DNA of 33,267 bases from Candidatus Sumerlaeota bacterium (GCA_021772755.1 JAJFLJ010000252.1:1-33267); one strand, 5' to 3'. Positions 9,101 to 18,366 are shown, counted from the stretch's first letter. A program made the numbers and translations. Notes: generated by a model not told the origin, from the sequence alone.

Positions 9101-12100
9101 TTCCGTGCGCGACGAACGCCGATGTGGCGCCGGCCTTCTCGTTGCGAACCGTCGGGAGATTGCGGTCGCGGTCGAAGCGCAGCCACGTCGTCATCCCCGC
9201 CTCGTTGCCGGTCTGCTTCGATTGCGCCAGCGTGTTCGGCACCAGGCCCGACGACTGCGCGCCTCTCCACATGGTGATGTCGTCGAGCATCCCCTGGAAC
9301 ATCGGCCGGTTCGCGTCGGGCCAGCGCCCGATCAGGAGCGGATACGTGCCGGCCGTTCCGAGACCCGGCGTCGGGCACGGTTTCCCCAGGTCGGAGATGC
9401 ACGACGCCGCCTGGCGGCCGTTCAGATGGAACGAAACGTACGGGGTGCCGAAGGGGAGCGTGTTGTCGCGCCGCAGCGTCACCGCGATATGGTACCACCG
9501 GTCGTAGACGAGATGCGAACCGGCGTCCGTCGAGCGGATGTCGAGGATGCGGTACGTGTCGCCGCCCGCGTTCGTCGTTTCGAACAGGAGCGTGTAGTAG
9601 TTCCGGTCCGTCGTCACGGCGGAGAGCGCGTACTCGAAGTCGTCCGCGTCCGGATCGCCCTTGACCAGAACCGGCAGCGACTCGTTCCGGGGCGCATCGC
9701 CCGAGACGTTGATGCGCAGCGAGATCAGAAGATCGCCGTCGAGACGGAAGTCGGGATGCGTGCCGCCCTCCAGCCAGTCGTCGACGCCGTCGAAGAGCAT
9801 CGCGCGATTCGTTTCCGCGCGGTCGGGAACGCCGTTGCCGTTGCAGTCCGCGACCACTCCCGCGGCGATGGCATCCCCGTCGTCGACGCCGTCGCAGTCC
9901 GCGTCGCCGGGTTCGCACGGCGCCGTCGATTCGCGAAGCGTTTCGCCCAGGGCGAACCAGTTCTCCGCGCCGGCGTCCGCTTCGTCGAGTCGGGCGGTGA
10001 CGCGATCGCTCTCCGGGGAACGCGTCGTCGGAAGACGCCGCCACGGGCCGTTCGCGGACGTCGCATGAAGAACCTCGATGTCCTCCTCCGCGAGTTCCAG
10101 CGGCAGCTCCGCACTCAGGTACTTCAGTTCGACGTCCAGCGTTCCAAAGCCCGTGCGCTCGCTCTGCAACCGCCACGCGACCGCGGCGTGGGGAACGGGG
10201 AGGTTCGATACGCCGTTCGCGCCTCGGTGCAGCGTCACTTGCTCCAGGCTTGTGTCCGCTCTGAGGGAGGACCATCCGCCGGCGAAGTCCAGCGCGCACC
10301 GCGTCCACGAGACGCCCTCGCGCGCGGTGCCGGTGGTGCCCATCGGAACGGAAGGCGCGTCGCCGTTCGGAACGAAGAGCGTCACGGTCGAATCGGCCGC
10401 CGGCGTTTCCGTGTACGAGAAGAGCGTCGCTTCGTGATCGATCACTGATTCGCGCCGCACGGCGACGAGGAACTCGCTCAGTCCGTCGCCATCCACGTCG
10501 CCCGCCACGTCGGACGAACCTCCGTAGCCGTCGAGTCGCGAACCTCGCGCCCCGCCTCCTCCGTCGATCCACGCGTCGATGTCGTCGATCGCGTCAGTCG
10601 TCGCCGGGTCGATCGATCCGCCGAGAATCAGATAGGTTCTCGCGACCTGTTCGAATCCCGTGTCCGGAAGCGTGGCGCTCGACCGGAAACCGAGCAGAAA
10701 GTCCGCGAGTCCGTCCCCGTTCACGTCCCCGGCGGGGGAGACGGAGGTGTTGTGGTCCGAGTTTCTTCCCGGCCAGAACGTCTGGTGTCCGATGCGGACG
10801 ACGCGTTCCGCCGCCAGCACCGGCGCGGGGTTTCCCGCCGCCGTACCCACGGAGAACGACTCCGCCGGATTCCCGTGGCCGAAGACGAGATACGCCGACT
10901 TCCCGCCCGCGACGATCATCTCGGCGTACCCGTCGCCGTTCGTGTCGCCAATGCCTGCCGCCTGTTCCGCGAACCAGTCGAAGTCGTACCAGGTGTCGGT
11001 GTGGAACTTCTGAACGTGAATGGTCGTCGTGCGCCCGATGGCCGACGGCCCTCCGTAGCGAATCGCGGCCTTCGGCGAAACCTCGTTCGGCGAGGACGCG
11101 CTCACCGCGTAGTCCCCCCAGCCGTCGCCGTCGAAGTCGCCGATGCCCGACGGCTCGATGCCCGCATGGCGGATGCCCGGAAACAAAGGCGCCGGTACCG
11201 GATCGTTCAGCTCCGCGAGGTCGATCACCGGCGGCCAGGCGCCGTGCAGACCGTCGATGCGGTTCAGGAACGTACCGGAATACCCGACGACGAGCGATGG
11301 AAGGCCGGATGAGGCGATGCGCTCCGAAGGCCCGGCGATCATCCCCAGAGGACGGTTCGCGAACACGTCGCCGAGCGTGCCGTTGCCGTCGATGCGCGTG
11401 CCCGCGATTCCGTCGGGGGTGGAGAGATCGTGCGCTCTCGTGCGAAAGTCCGCGCCGCCGAACACGACGTGAATCGCTCCGGGACCGTGAGTGTGACCCG
11501 GAAACGTTCCCGACAGGGGCACCGCGATCAGAAAATCCGAATATCCGTCCCCGTTCAGGTCGCCCGCGCCCATCGCGTCGCTGCCGAACCCGTTGGGGCG
11601 CCGAAGTCCGTCCTCCCGGCAGGCGGTGTCGGGGCTGAAGATGCGGATCGTGCGCGGGTCGGACTCGTCGAGTTCGGCCGGAATCGTCTCGCCGCCGAAC
11701 ACCACCCACACCCATCCGGCCAGGCACTCGGGGCATTCGCACTGGCCGAAGTAGCCGGCCACGAACTCGCCCGGTTCGCCGATGGCGAAGTCGTCGTACC
11801 CGTCGCCGTCCACGTCGCCGATCCCGGCCACCGTGCGCGAACGGTCCACGTTGCGCGTGGAGCCGCCCTCGTCGAATTCCGTCGAACCCGACGGCAGGTT
11901 CCTCGCCAGCGCCCCCTTCGCGGCCTTGAAGGCCGGCGTCTGTTGGACGTGGGAGGGCAGACCTTCGCCATCCAGCGAGACGATCGAGACTTCGCAGAAC
12001 ACGTTGGAGGCCGAAACCGCGCTTCCGCGCACGCGGTCGATCTCCACGACGAAGGACTCGTCGCCTTCCTCGATGCCGTCGTCCCGCAGGCGAACGGACC

Positions 12101-12395
12101 AGGCCTTCGGACCCGACTCGCCCTTTTCCCATTTCAGGATTCTGGTCTTGCCGCGGAAATCGCGGCGCCGCTCCGCCGACAGTTCGCGAGTTCGCAGCCG
12201 CACGACCGCACTGCTCTCCGACGCGCCGGTCCGTTCGACGACGACCAGCGCCGATCCGTCGCCCTCGTACGCGTGGACCGTGTCCTCCGCGAACCGCACG
12301 GAATCCGCAGCACCCGCCGAGACCAGTCCCGCCGCCGCGAGCGCGGCGATCGGATACCGGATGGTTCTGTGCCCTTCGGGTCGCTTCCCGTCCAT
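6132..12395 (-). CDS. Giant secreted FG-GAP / LamG / GH43 / discoidin protein
   Basis: 2087 residues, exported (signal peptide ~1-31), probably polysaccharide-degrading. The ATG at 12395 has AGAGGA six bases upstream. Order: Calx-beta-like ~33-142; six FG-GAP calcium loops ~185-620 (GDVDGDGYDDF, GDLNGDGYSDF, GDFDGDGWGDY, GDTNGDGYAEM, GDVNGDGLADF, GDVDGDGLSEF); a module at ~685-817 shared with the protein at 18367; TSP3-like DCNGNGVPDRAE; a LamG/concanavalin fold from ~865; a GH43 propeller ~1140-1720; three F5/8C-like domains ~1725-2087. GH43 candidates are base Asp1147 (LGDPMITW), pKa-modulating Asp1271 (IYDGNYVFDEDG) and acid Glu1606 (IMEGPAAF), with YHAYHTPYGNFTR near the end. About 285 residues holding two discoidin-like sandwiches are inserted between Asp1271 and Glu1606. 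GH43 enzymes cut arabinan, xylan and related glycans, but the substrate here is unknown. First gene of a likely three-gene unit. Confidence 0.88.
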   Translation of the reverse strand: MDGKRPEGHRTIRYPIAALAAAGLVSAGAADSVRFAEDTVHAYEGDGSALVVVERTGASESSAVVRLRTRELSAERRRDFRGKTRILKWEKGESGPKAWSVRLRDDGIEEGDESFVVEIDRVRGSAVSASNVFCEVSIVSLDGEGLPSHVQQTPAFKAAKGALARNLPSGSTEFDEGGSTRNVDRSRTVAGIGDVDGDGYDDFAIGEPGEFVAGYFGQCECPECLAGWVWVVFGGETIPAELDESDPRTIRIFSPDTACREDGLRRPNGFGSDAMGAGDLNGDGYSDFLIAVPLSGTFPGHTHGPGAIHVVFGGADFRTRAHDLSTPDGIAGTRIDGNGTLGDVFANRPLGMIAGPSERIASSGLPSLVVGYSGTFLNRIDGLHGAWPPVIDLAELNDPVPAPLFPGIRHAGIEPSGIGDFDGDGWGDYAVSASSPNEVSPKAAIRYGGPSAIGRTTTIHVQKFHTDTWYDFDWFAEQAAGIGDTNGDGYAEMIVAGGKSAYLVFGHGNPAESFSVGTAAGNPAPVLAAERVVRIGHQTFWPGRNSDHNTSVSPAGDVNGDGLADFLLGFRSSATLPDTGFEQVARTYLILGGSIDPATTDAIDDIDAWIDGGGGARGSRLDGYGGSSDVAGDVDGDGLSEFLVAVRRESVIDHEATLFSYTETPAADSTVTLFVPNGDAPSVPMGTTGTAREGVSWTRCALDFAGGWSSLRADTSLEQVTLHRGANGVSNLPVPHAAVAWRLQSERTGFGTLDVELKYLSAELPLELAEEDIEVLHATSANGPWRRLPTTRSPESDRVTARLDEADAGAENWFALGETLRESTAPCEPGDADCDGVDDGDAIAAGVVADCNGNGVPDRAETNRAMLFDGVDDWLEGGTHPDFRLDGDLLISLRINVSGDAPRNESLPVLVKGDPDADDFEYALSAVTTDRNYYTLLFETTNAGGDTYRILDIRSTDAGSHLVYDRWYHIAVTLRRDNTLPFGTPYVSFHLNGRQAASCISDLGKPCPTPGLGTAGTYPLLIGRWPDANRPMFQGMLDDITMWRGAQSSGLVPNTLAQSKQTGNEAGMTTWLRFDRDRNLPTVRNEKAGATSAFVAHGSPRIVAGAPIGTSLADADGDGLVDSCGDCPTTFFRNPVRDGFPGSGLGDPMITWFRGRYVLSGTTSALKGYLGWSSRDLVNWSVDGLILDGSHTMIWQGHWAQTSFYGADMVVRTNPDGTGRFFMMYGAGLQDEPVATRIGVASSPSSFLSFEPLVPAASDPPDRYGPGMIYDGNYVFDEDGTPYAIMSGNFTNGNPPNLLELRPVIRELESDLAFAKPGVPETVVAPDDAAPWTLASLAREAPENVVAGGWYGSAELPDLVRSRWQWRGSDTPGTDTFRVAFPSESDTLRIDWGDLGDADGTPVEIRRTTAGNPLVAAGTAVSFGSSLFEFDPVPAGTLRVSMTKAVAGPLTVARAQAFSTDGATIGFSIAAETAGSELRAAWGWTSKPGNSAESLVVDMVEPALVDEVRVFWEAASGGATFQTFVSRDAETWESVGASRSAATGRGERVRFSPQEARYVRIDIAKSPTGSVAIGRIEAFGGGEGADHALSGNVTASDTNRFAAIMEGPAAFKRGDTWYMLFAGNAYNTHDYGIGYATAPAVEGPWTMAPENPIGSKKFHSGIVGPGVCDMILSPDGTEMWGIYHAYHTPYGNFTRSAWIDRLEFRSDGSLFLVGPTALPQVVPSNAPNLSPLATIAATSNQAEAALLADEDANTAWTSDDTDTQTVTLDLGGLFEAKSLVVDWEPGRFATDWFAEVSTDGTDWVLATDRSGGTIEYLRYPFDDSFPARYVRMTLTGAAGGADAFGIRELEVRGERCPLSNVADDATVPTEAKGDGTSLAIDLHGVYGIEGVRAPLDAANAIMLELSADGAVWRDIAFDAVQGDGATFLHLGSSPPARFVRLSAETPVSALDVFALPRRLEPVVAGGAITASENAGGAPAAFDGDMATGWSASATDAWIGFDAGRPRTVRGLDVRWEENEWPGAFDLMASEDGEDFFPVAGVIASGGEEANALVETPAVTARYWRLRSKGDAPDTIRLLEWSVLAEID

Positions 12396-12472
12396 ACCCC
12401 GTCCTCTCGCGTCGCGGAACCGCACCGCATGGAACCCAATCCGGCGCGCATTCGCAACGCCTGACAATCGAA

Positions 12473-12489
12473 TTCCCCGGATGGGGGAG
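12473..12489 (-). terminator. Weak hairpin after hisF
   Basis: Nine bases past the hisF stop, on the minus strand, CTCCCC pairs with GGGGAA around a five-base loop and is followed by TTCGATTG. Short and without a proper T-run, so at best a weak terminator between hisF and the large secreted-protein gene. Confidence 0.25.
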
Positions 12490-12497
12490 TCAGAGCA

Positions 12498-13313
12498 TCA
12501 TCGGTGCCCCGCGTGTTCGCGCACCGGAACGCCGCGTCCGCGCAGATGTTCGCGCGCCTGGCCGATGGTGTAGGTGCCGAAGTGGAAGATGCTCGCCGCC
12601 AGGGCAGCGTCCGCCTTCCCCGCGAGAAGAGCCTCCGCCATGTGGTCCAGGTTGCCGGCTCCGCCCGAGGCGATGACCGGAATCCCGACCGCTTCGGAGA
12701 TCGCCCGCGTCAGCGCGATGTCGTAGCCCGCCTTCGTTCCGTCGCCGTCCATCGACGTCAGCAGAATCTCCCCCGCGCCGAGTTCCTCCACGCGCTTTGC
12801 CCACTCCACCGCATCGAGTCCCGTCGGCGTACGCCCGCCGTGAGTGAAAACCTCCCAGCCAGCCTCGTCCGCAGCGTGCAGATCGGCGTCTTCGCCTTCC
12901 GCCGGACGGGTTCGCCGCCGCGCGTCGATCGCAACGACGATGCACTGCGCGCCGAACCGCTTCGACGCCTCCCGCACGAACTCCGGGTTCTGCACCGCCG
13001 GCGTGTTGAGCGAGACCTTGTCCGCGCCGGCCAGCAGCATCGCCCGTATGTCGTCGATCGTGCGCAGTCCCCCGCCCACCGTCAGCGGCATGAAGCAGTG
13101 CGACGCCGTTTCGCGCACCACGTCGCGCATGATGCCGCGGCGCTCGTGGCTCGCCGTGATGTCGAGAAAGACCAGCTCGTCCGCCCCGGCCGCATCGTAC
13201 GCTTTCGCGCACTCCACCGGGTCGCCGGCATCGACGAGCTCCACGAAGTTGACACCTTTGACCACCCGCCCGTCCTTGACGTCCAGGCAGGGAATGATCC
13301 GTCGAGCAAGCAT
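12498..13313 (-). CDS. hisF: Imidazole glycerol phosphate synthase, cyclase subunit HisF
   Basis: With HisH, HisF turns PRFAR and glutamine-derived ammonia into imidazole glycerol phosphate and AICAR, linking histidine and purine synthesis in the cytosol. The 271 residues form a full-length TIM barrel, slightly longer than the usual ~250. Catalytic Asp11 is in IIPCLDV and Asp130 in VVAIDARR, at the same numbers as in the Thermotoga enzyme. Phosphate-binding loops are seen in [24 protein letters not shown] and [16 protein letters not shown] stands six bases before the ATG. No other his gene is in the window, so the pathway is dispersed or its partners lie elsewhere. The C-terminal tail after the barrel ([13 protein letters not shown]) is slightly extended. 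Confidence 0.97.
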   Translation of the reverse strand: MLARRIIPCLDVKDGRVVKGVNFVELVDAGDPVECAKAYDAAGADELVFLDITASHERRGIMRDVVRETASHCFMPLTVGGGLRTIDDIRAMLLAGADKVSLNTPAVQNPEFVREASKRFGAQCIVVAIDARRRTRPAEGEDADLHAADEAGWEVFTHGGRTPTGLDAVEWAKRVEELGAGEILLTSMDGDGTKAGYDIALTRAISEAVGIPVIASGGAGNLDHMAEALLAGKADAALAASIFHFGTYTIGQAREHLRGRGVPVREHAGHR

Positions 13314-13390
13314 GGAAATCTCCCGTCGCGAACTGAGGGCAGGCTGTCCGTCGGAGCGGGGGCGGTGCTATCCGAATCCGCTTCTTCCCG

Positions 13391-13428
13391 CCGGTGCGGA
13401 AAGGCGACGCGGGGGCACCGGTTTTTTT
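13391..13428 (+). terminator. Terminator-like hairpin with T7 in the metzincin leader
   Basis: CCGGTGC (13391-13397) pairs perfectly with GCACCGG (13415-13421) and is followed directly by seven T. It reads on the + strand in the 202-bp gap between hisF and the divergent PPC-metzincin, about 90 bases before that gene's start. No + gene ends nearby, so it may attenuate the leader or block transcription antisense to hisF. The 17-base loop is long for a terminator. Confidence 0.45.
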
Positions 13429-13515
13429 GGGCGTGTTCCGTCGGCCACACACCGCTTGCCCGTCGTCGTCGGACTTCTGCCAATGGCTCTTGCTTCGAAA
13501 TCAGGGGTCCGAGAC

Positions 13516-16299
13516 ATGGCACAGAGGGCATCGCAAGACCGGTCGGCAATTCTCAGGGCGATCTTCTGCGTGGCGCTCCTCGTGCCGATGGCGGCGCTCG
13601 TCGGCGCGCAGCGGCTGAACGGCGAGGAACCCTCCTGGTGCGGCAACACGATCTTCGATCCGACGAAGCCCAAGGGGCTGACGGACTGGGCGCGGGGCCA
13701 GCTCGAGAAGTCCGCCAGGACGCCTAACGCCTTTCCCAAGGGGCCGGTCTTCGGCGAGGCCGAACCCAACGACACGCGCCAGACCGCGAACCTGGTCTCC
13801 CTTGCCACCGGAGCCGCCACGATCACCGGTTTTCGCGACACTCCCATCTCTCCACCGGCGCCGACGGATTTCACGGCGCCGGAGAACAACGACTCCATCG
13901 GCACGGCGACTCCGATCGGGCTCGCCGCATCCGTCACCAACGGCCGCCGCGTCGTCAGCGCGCAGATCGGCGACGGCCAGTTCGGCGGCACCAGCGGCGA
14001 CTTCGACTTCTACTCCTTCACCGCAGAGCCTGGCGAACTCGTACTGTTCGACGTGACGACCACCGACGGACTCGATCCCATCGCCGCAATCTACAACGCC
14101 GGCGGGCAGCTTCTCCTCATCAACGACGACGAGGTGCCCTTCTCCAAGTTCGATCCCTACTTCACGACGACGCCGGAAGTCGCCGGAACGTACTATCTCT
14201 GCATCGCCGGCGTCGCGCGCAATCCGCAGAGCGCGAATTTTCCGCAGAACCCCCAGCAGCCCGGCACCGGCCGCGGCGCGGGATCGACCGGCGCGTATTC
14301 GCTGACGGTCCACCGCCTCACCCCGCTCGTCTCCGCCTTCGAGAACAACGGCACCATCAGCGAGGCCATTCCCATCATCGGCGAGGCCAACGCTCTCGCC
14401 GAATTCATCATCGAGGGATTCATCGGCGACGCGCCGGTGTTCAGCGGCGACTTCGACCTGTTCCGCTTCCAGGCCGCCCAGGGGCAGCGATTCACCTTCG
14501 ACGTCACGACGCCGGACCCCTTCGCCTCCGCGTCCCTCGACCCGGCCATCGGCGTCTACAACTCCTTCGGAACGATCATCGCCGCCCACGGCGACGAGGA
14601 CCCCATGGGAACCAACAAGGACGCGCTGCTGCATTTCACCGCGCCCTCCGCCGGCACGTACTACCTCGTCATCGGCGCCCAGCTCATCGGCGAGCCCTTT
14701 CTCGAACTGAACTTTCCCGACAACCCGTTTCTCGGAATCGGTTCCGGCGCGGGCTCGACCGGATGGTACACCATCATCGTCACGACGGGAAACAAGGACC
14801 CCGACTGGCTCCAGTTCGATCTCGTCGAAGGCCAGGTCTTCAGCGCCCGCGCCCTGGGCGGCGTCACGTCGCTCGGCACCGTTTCCCCCGGCGGCGCTCC
14901 CCGCGCCTATTCCGCCTTCGACGTCAATTCCCTGGGCGCGCCCGGCTCGCCGTTTCCGCGCGGCGGCTCCTCCCACGCGTTCGTCGTGCCCTCGACCGGC
15001 CGCTACGCGATGGAACTGCGTTCCGACGGAGTTCTTCTTCCCGACGAACCGTGGCAGGTCGACATCGTGGTTTCCGATCCCGGCATGACCGCCAAACCGG
15101 TCGGCTCGCGCCAGATTCTCTTTCTTGACTTCGACGGAGCCACGCTCAACGCCAGCGTCGTGATGGGACCCGACGAATTGCGCGCCCTGACGCCTCTCGC
15201 CGGCTTTCTCGCCAACTGGGGAATCCCCGCCCAGCAGGAATCGCAGCTCATCGACAAGATCATCCAGGTCGTCGAGGAGAACCTCTCCGCCGACATGAAG
15301 GCCGTTGGCGGCAACGGCGACTATGTGGTCACCGGAGCCGCCGGCGACTTCGCCCTCACGATTCTCAACAGCCGCGACCACCCCGACCCCTTCGGTCTTC
15401 CCAACGTGAGCCGCGTCATCATCGGCGGCACGATGGCGCAGCTCGGCGTCGAGACCATCGGCATCGCGCAAAGCATCGATCCCGGCAACTACCAGTCCGA
15501 GGAAACCGCCGTCGTGCTGCTCGATCTCGTCAGCAGGGAGGCGTCGGACCCCAACTCCTTCAACCAGTTCGCGATCACCGGTGGAAACACGAAGGTCGAT
15601 CTCGTCGGAGTCGGTATCGGAAACATCGCCTCCCACGAGGCCGGCCACTTCTTCGGGAACTGGCACACCATCAACGACAACGCCCAGCCCAACATCCAGG
15701 ACAAGGGCGGCATCATCGCCAATTCCCTCGGGGTCGGTGCGGACAATATCTTCGGGTCGCCCGACGACATCGACCTGGATTGCGTGCAGGACGAGTACGA
15801 TCGCCAGGAAGTCTACACCAGCGGCACGGAAGACACGCTCAAGGCCACGGTCTACGGCCTGTCCACCGGAACGCTTCCCGGCATCTACCGCGACATTCTC
15901 GCGAACGACGTCTTCTACACCGCCGGTCCGGGGGGAGACGTTATCTCCATCGCGCCTGGCGCCGCGCCCAACAGCATTCTTCTCGACGACAACGGCCTGA
16001 CGGGTTCCGGACCACAGGGAATCGCCGGGGTCCAGTCCCTCGTCGTCTCCGCCGGCGGCGGCAACGATGCGGTCACCGTGTCGCCCTCCGCCAGCGTTTC
16101 CATTTTCGTGCGCGGCGGGACTCATACCTCCGCCGACACGCTCGTCTATATCGCGCCGCCCGGTTCCAGCGTGCCGGACGCGCAGCCGCCCAGCGGTCTC
16201 ATTTCCGCCTTCGGATTCCAGAACGTCAGCTACGAGGGATTCGAGCAGGTCGTGATCGAGCGCCAGGCGAATCCCCTGGATCTGTGGATGATCCGGTGA
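13516..16299 (+). CDS. Secreted PPC-domain metzincin-like metalloprotease
   Basis: 927 residues, exported: signal peptide over ~1-35 ([18 protein letters not shown]). Two pre-peptidase C-terminal (PPC) beta domains at ~118-267 and ~275-425 show the repeated pattern SGDFDFYSF / [15 protein letters not shown] and GAGSTG. PPC domains usually aid folding or substrate binding of secreted peptidases. The region from ~527 carries [11 protein letters not shown], a complete HExxHxxGxxH zinc site with His707, Glu708, His711 and His717. Where metzincins have the Met-turn, the sequence reads NIQDKGG (Gln728) rather than the expected NIMD, so activity needs checking. The C-terminal ~120 residues ([11 protein letters not shown]) look like a beta-rich extension without a clear anchor. 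ATG 13516 has only a weak GGGG site. An in-frame ATG at 13483 is the alternative. Divergent from hisF. Confidence 0.85.
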   Translation: MAQRASQDRSAILRAIFCVALLVPMAALVGAQRLNGEEPSWCGNTIFDPTKPKGLTDWARGQLEKSARTPNAFPKGPVFGEAEPNDTRQTANLVSLATGAATITGFRDTPISPPAPTDFTAPENNDSIGTATPIGLAASVTNGRRVVSAQIGDGQFGGTSGDFDFYSFTAEPGELVLFDVTTTDGLDPIAAIYNAGGQLLLINDDEVPFSKFDPYFTTTPEVAGTYYLCIAGVARNPQSANFPQNPQQPGTGRGAGSTGAYSLTVHRLTPLVSAFENNGTISEAIPIIGEANALAEFIIEGFIGDAPVFSGDFDLFRFQAAQGQRFTFDVTTPDPFASASLDPAIGVYNSFGTIIAAHGDEDPMGTNKDALLHFTAPSAGTYYLVIGAQLIGEPFLELNFPDNPFLGIGSGAGSTGWYTIIVTTGNKDPDWLQFDLVEGQVFSARALGGVTSLGTVSPGGAPRAYSAFDVNSLGAPGSPFPRGGSSHAFVVPSTGRYAMELRSDGVLLPDEPWQVDIVVSDPGMTAKPVGSRQILFLDFDGATLNASVVMGPDELRALTPLAGFLANWGIPAQQESQLIDKIIQVVEENLSADMKAVGGNGDYVVTGAAGDFALTILNSRDHPDPFGLPNVSRVIIGGTMAQLGVETIGIAQSIDPGNYQSEETAVVLLDLVSREASDPNSFNQFAITGGNTKVDLVGVGIGNIASHEAGHFFGNWHTINDNAQPNIQDKGGIIANSLGVGADNIFGSPDDIDLDCVQDEYDRQEVYTSGTEDTLKATVYGLSTGTLPGIYRDILANDVFYTAGPGGDVISIAPGAAPNSILLDDNGLTGSGPQGIAGVQSLVVSAGGGNDAVTVSPSASVSIFVRGGTHTSADTLVYIAPPGSSVPDAQPPSGLISAFGFQNVSYEGFEQVVIERQANPLDLWMIR

Positions 16300-16327
16300 G
16301 CGCGGTGCGAAGACGCCGCAGACCCTA

Positions 16328-16428
16328 AACGGCTTTACCCGCCGCGACAGCCGTTGCCGCAGCGGGCAAAGCGCCCGTGCCGCGATCCGCCCCCGCACGT
16401 CCGGCGGGAAGGAATGGGTTGCCTTCCC
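16328..16428 (+). repeat. Cluster of inverted repeats in the SulP leader
   Basis: The 225-bp gap between the metzincin and SulP genes holds three inverted repeats: AACGGCT/AGCCGTT (16328-16334, 16349-16355); CTTTACCCGC/GCGGGCAAAG with one mismatch (16333-16342, 16362-16371), which overlaps the first so the two cannot form together; and GGGAAGG/CCTTCCC (16406-16412, 16422-16428). None is followed by a T-run. They could be the 3' end of the metzincin message or a structured leader. I recognise no known riboswitch. Confidence 0.35.
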
Positions 16429-16524
16429 GGAGACCCGGCACGCCTTTCACCGCCCCCGCCGAAACGAGTCCGGAGGGTCGGCGCCGGTACGCCGCATCTG
16501 TTCGACTACGGAAGACCGCTCCAC

Positions 16525-18144
16525 ATGCTGAACATGTTCACGAAGAAGCGCGGGACCTGGAAGGACGACATCCTTTCGGGCCTCACGGTCTCCATCGCCC
16601 TCGTGCCCGAGGCCATCGCGTTCGCCTTCGTGGCGGGGCTTTCGCCGCTCGCGGGGCTTTATGCGTCCTTCTTCGTCGGACTCATCACCGCCGCGTTCGG
16701 CGGTCGTCCCGGCATGATCTGCGGAGCCACCGGCGCCCTGGCGGTCGTGATGGTTTCGCTCGTCAAGGCCGGCGAGGTTCGCGGCGGCGAGGGGGCCGGA
16801 CTCGAGTACCTGCTGGCGACCGTGATCCTCATGGGCGTTCTCCAGGTGCTCGCCGGCACGTTCCGTCTCGGCAAGCTCATCCGTCTCGTTCCCCATCCCG
16901 TGATGATGGGTTTCGTCAACGGACTCGCCATCGTGATCTTCCTTTCGCAGCTCGACATGTTCAAGTCGCGCGAGGGCGCGGCCGTCGGCGGCTGGCTGGA
17001 GGGCGGCGCCCTCTGGACCATGCTGGGGCTCACGGCGCTCACCATGGCGATCATCTGGCTGCTGCCCAAACTGACCCGAGCCGTCCCCTCCTCGCTCGTC
17101 GCCATCCTGGTCGTGACCGGCATCGTCGCCTTCGGCGTCGATACCCAGTCCGTCGGCGATCTCGCATCCGTGAAGGGCGGCATTCCTCTTCCGCATCTTC
17201 CCACCATACCGCTGAACCTCGACACCCTCGCCTTCATCTTTCCCTACGCCGCGATTCTCGCGGCCATCGGCCTCATCGAGTCGCTGATGACGCTTCAGCT
17301 CATCGACGTCGTCACCGAAACGCGCGGCAAGGGCAACCGCGAGTGCGTCGCGCAGGGCGCCGCCAACGTCGTCGCCGGATTCTTCCAGGGCATGGGCGGC
17401 TGCGCCATGATCGGCCAGAGCCTCATCAACATCGAGTCCGGCGGCCGCGGGCGCACATCGGGCATCGTGGCGGCCGTCTCGCTGCTGCTCTTCATTCTCT
17501 TCGGCTCCCCCTTCATCGACCGCATTCCCATCGCAGCCCTCACCGGCGTCATGTTCATGGTCGTCATCGGCACCTTCGAGTGGGCCACGTTCAAGACCTT
17601 CGGCAAGGTCCCCAAGAGCGACATGCTCGTCATCGGCATCGTCACCGTCGTGACCGTCTGGCACGATCTGGCGCTCGCCGTCTTCGCCGGCGTGATCGTC
17701 TCCGCGCTGGTCTTCGCCTGGAAGAGCTCGCGCCACGTCACGATCTCGACGGTCGCCGAGAGCCCCGAAGAGCGCGTCTATTCCATCAGCGGACTGCTCT
17801 ATTTCGGATCGGTGACGGACTTCAACAACCACTTCGACCCCGCGAAGGACCCGGAGAACGTCGTCGTCGATTTCCTCGACGGCCGCGTCTGCGACATGTC
17901 GGGCCTCGAAGCCATCAACGTTCTCGCCGAACGCTACCGCAAACTCGGCAAGACGCTCCACGTCCGGCACCTTTCCTCGGACTGCCGCGCGATGCTCGCG
18001 ACGGCCGGGTCCCTCGTGGACGTGGAGATCCGCGACGACGACCCCGAGTACCTCGTCGCCCTGATCGGCGAGGCGGCCACCCTGGAGCGCACCGGCAAAG
18101 CGAGCGCCGAACTGCCCGACGCCCCCGCGCCGACCACCGCCTGA
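16525..18144 (+). CDS. SulP-family inorganic anion transporter with STAS domain
   Basis: Inner-membrane secondary transporter for an anion such as sulfate or bicarbonate. SulP members differ and the substrate cannot be read off. 539 residues. The transmembrane part (~1-400, ten or more helices) has the family blocks [44 protein letters not shown] and [21 protein letters not shown] cytosolic STAS domain at ~410-514 ([19 protein letters not shown]) regulates transport and trafficking in known members. In the STAS loop the usual DxSG/D.S. motif reads CDMSGL. The start at 16525 has GGAAGA about ten bases upstream. An ATG at 16534 is also possible. The leader holds inverted repeats and a strong terminator follows at 18171, so the gene appears to be a single unit or to end the transcript from 13516. 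Confidence 0.93.
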   Translation: MLNMFTKKRGTWKDDILSGLTVSIALVPEAIAFAFVAGLSPLAGLYASFFVGLITAAFGGRPGMICGATGALAVVMVSLVKAGEVRGGEGAGLEYLLATVILMGVLQVLAGTFRLGKLIRLVPHPVMMGFVNGLAIVIFLSQLDMFKSREGAAVGGWLEGGALWTMLGLTALTMAIIWLLPKLTRAVPSSLVAILVVTGIVAFGVDTQSVGDLASVKGGIPLPHLPTIPLNLDTLAFIFPYAAILAAIGLIESLMTLQLIDVVTETRGKGNRECVAQGAANVVAGFFQGMGGCAMIGQSLINIESGGRGRTSGIVAAVSLLLFILFGSPFIDRIPIAALTGVMFMVVIGTFEWATFKTFGKVPKSDMLVIGIVTVVTVWHDLALAVFAGVIVSALVFAWKSSRHVTISTVAESPEERVYSISGLLYFGSVTDFNNHFDPAKDPENVVVDFLDGRVCDMSGLEAINVLAERYRKLGKTLHVRHLSSDCRAMLATAGSLVDVEIRDDDPEYLVALIGEAATLERTGKASAELPDAPAPTTA

Positions 18145-18170
18145 CCCGATCGCCAGCCCCCGCCAACCCC

Positions 18171-18196
18171 GCCCGGCTCCTGCGAGCCGGGCTTTT
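18171..18196 (+). terminator. Rho-independent terminator after SulP
   Basis: Perfect 9-bp stem GCCCGGCTC/GAGCCGGGC with loop CTGC, followed by TTTT, 27 bases past the SulP stop. Its stem is identical to that of the terminator at 21716. Confidence 0.9.
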
Positions 18197-18322
18197 CTTC
18201 GGGTTCCGTCCGTTGATTCTTCACGACTTTGCCTCCGGACGCCGCCTCCCCGCTCTTCCCCGGGTATCGCACCTGACGATTTCCTGTTGCCGGACTCCGT
18301 CGATTGACCTATGAACGATGGT

Positions 18323-18338
18323 GTACTTGGGGGAGTAC
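18323..18338. promoter_or_regulatory. Short inverted repeat before the FG-GAP gene
   Basis: GTACT and AGTAC flank a six-base TGGGGG spacer, about 30 bases before the ATG at 18367. TTGACC lies at 18304 and TACGAT at 18335, but they are 25 bases apart, too far for a normal -35/-10 pair. A promoter or operator is possible, weakly supported. Confidence 0.2.
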
Positions 18339-18366
18339 GATTCACATTCTGGAGTGGGAGGGGATT

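Noticed and set aside
13391-13428. Cyclic di-GMP-I riboswitch in the metzincin leader
   Set aside because: The string GGCGACGC followed by GCACCGG recalls part of the GEMM consensus, but the conserved GCAAAGC and CAGGGCAAACC elements are absent.
13501-16398. 965-codon minus frame opposite the metzincin
   Set aside because: Gly/Val/Asp-rich text without motifs. The + strand frame carries PPC repeats and the zinc site.
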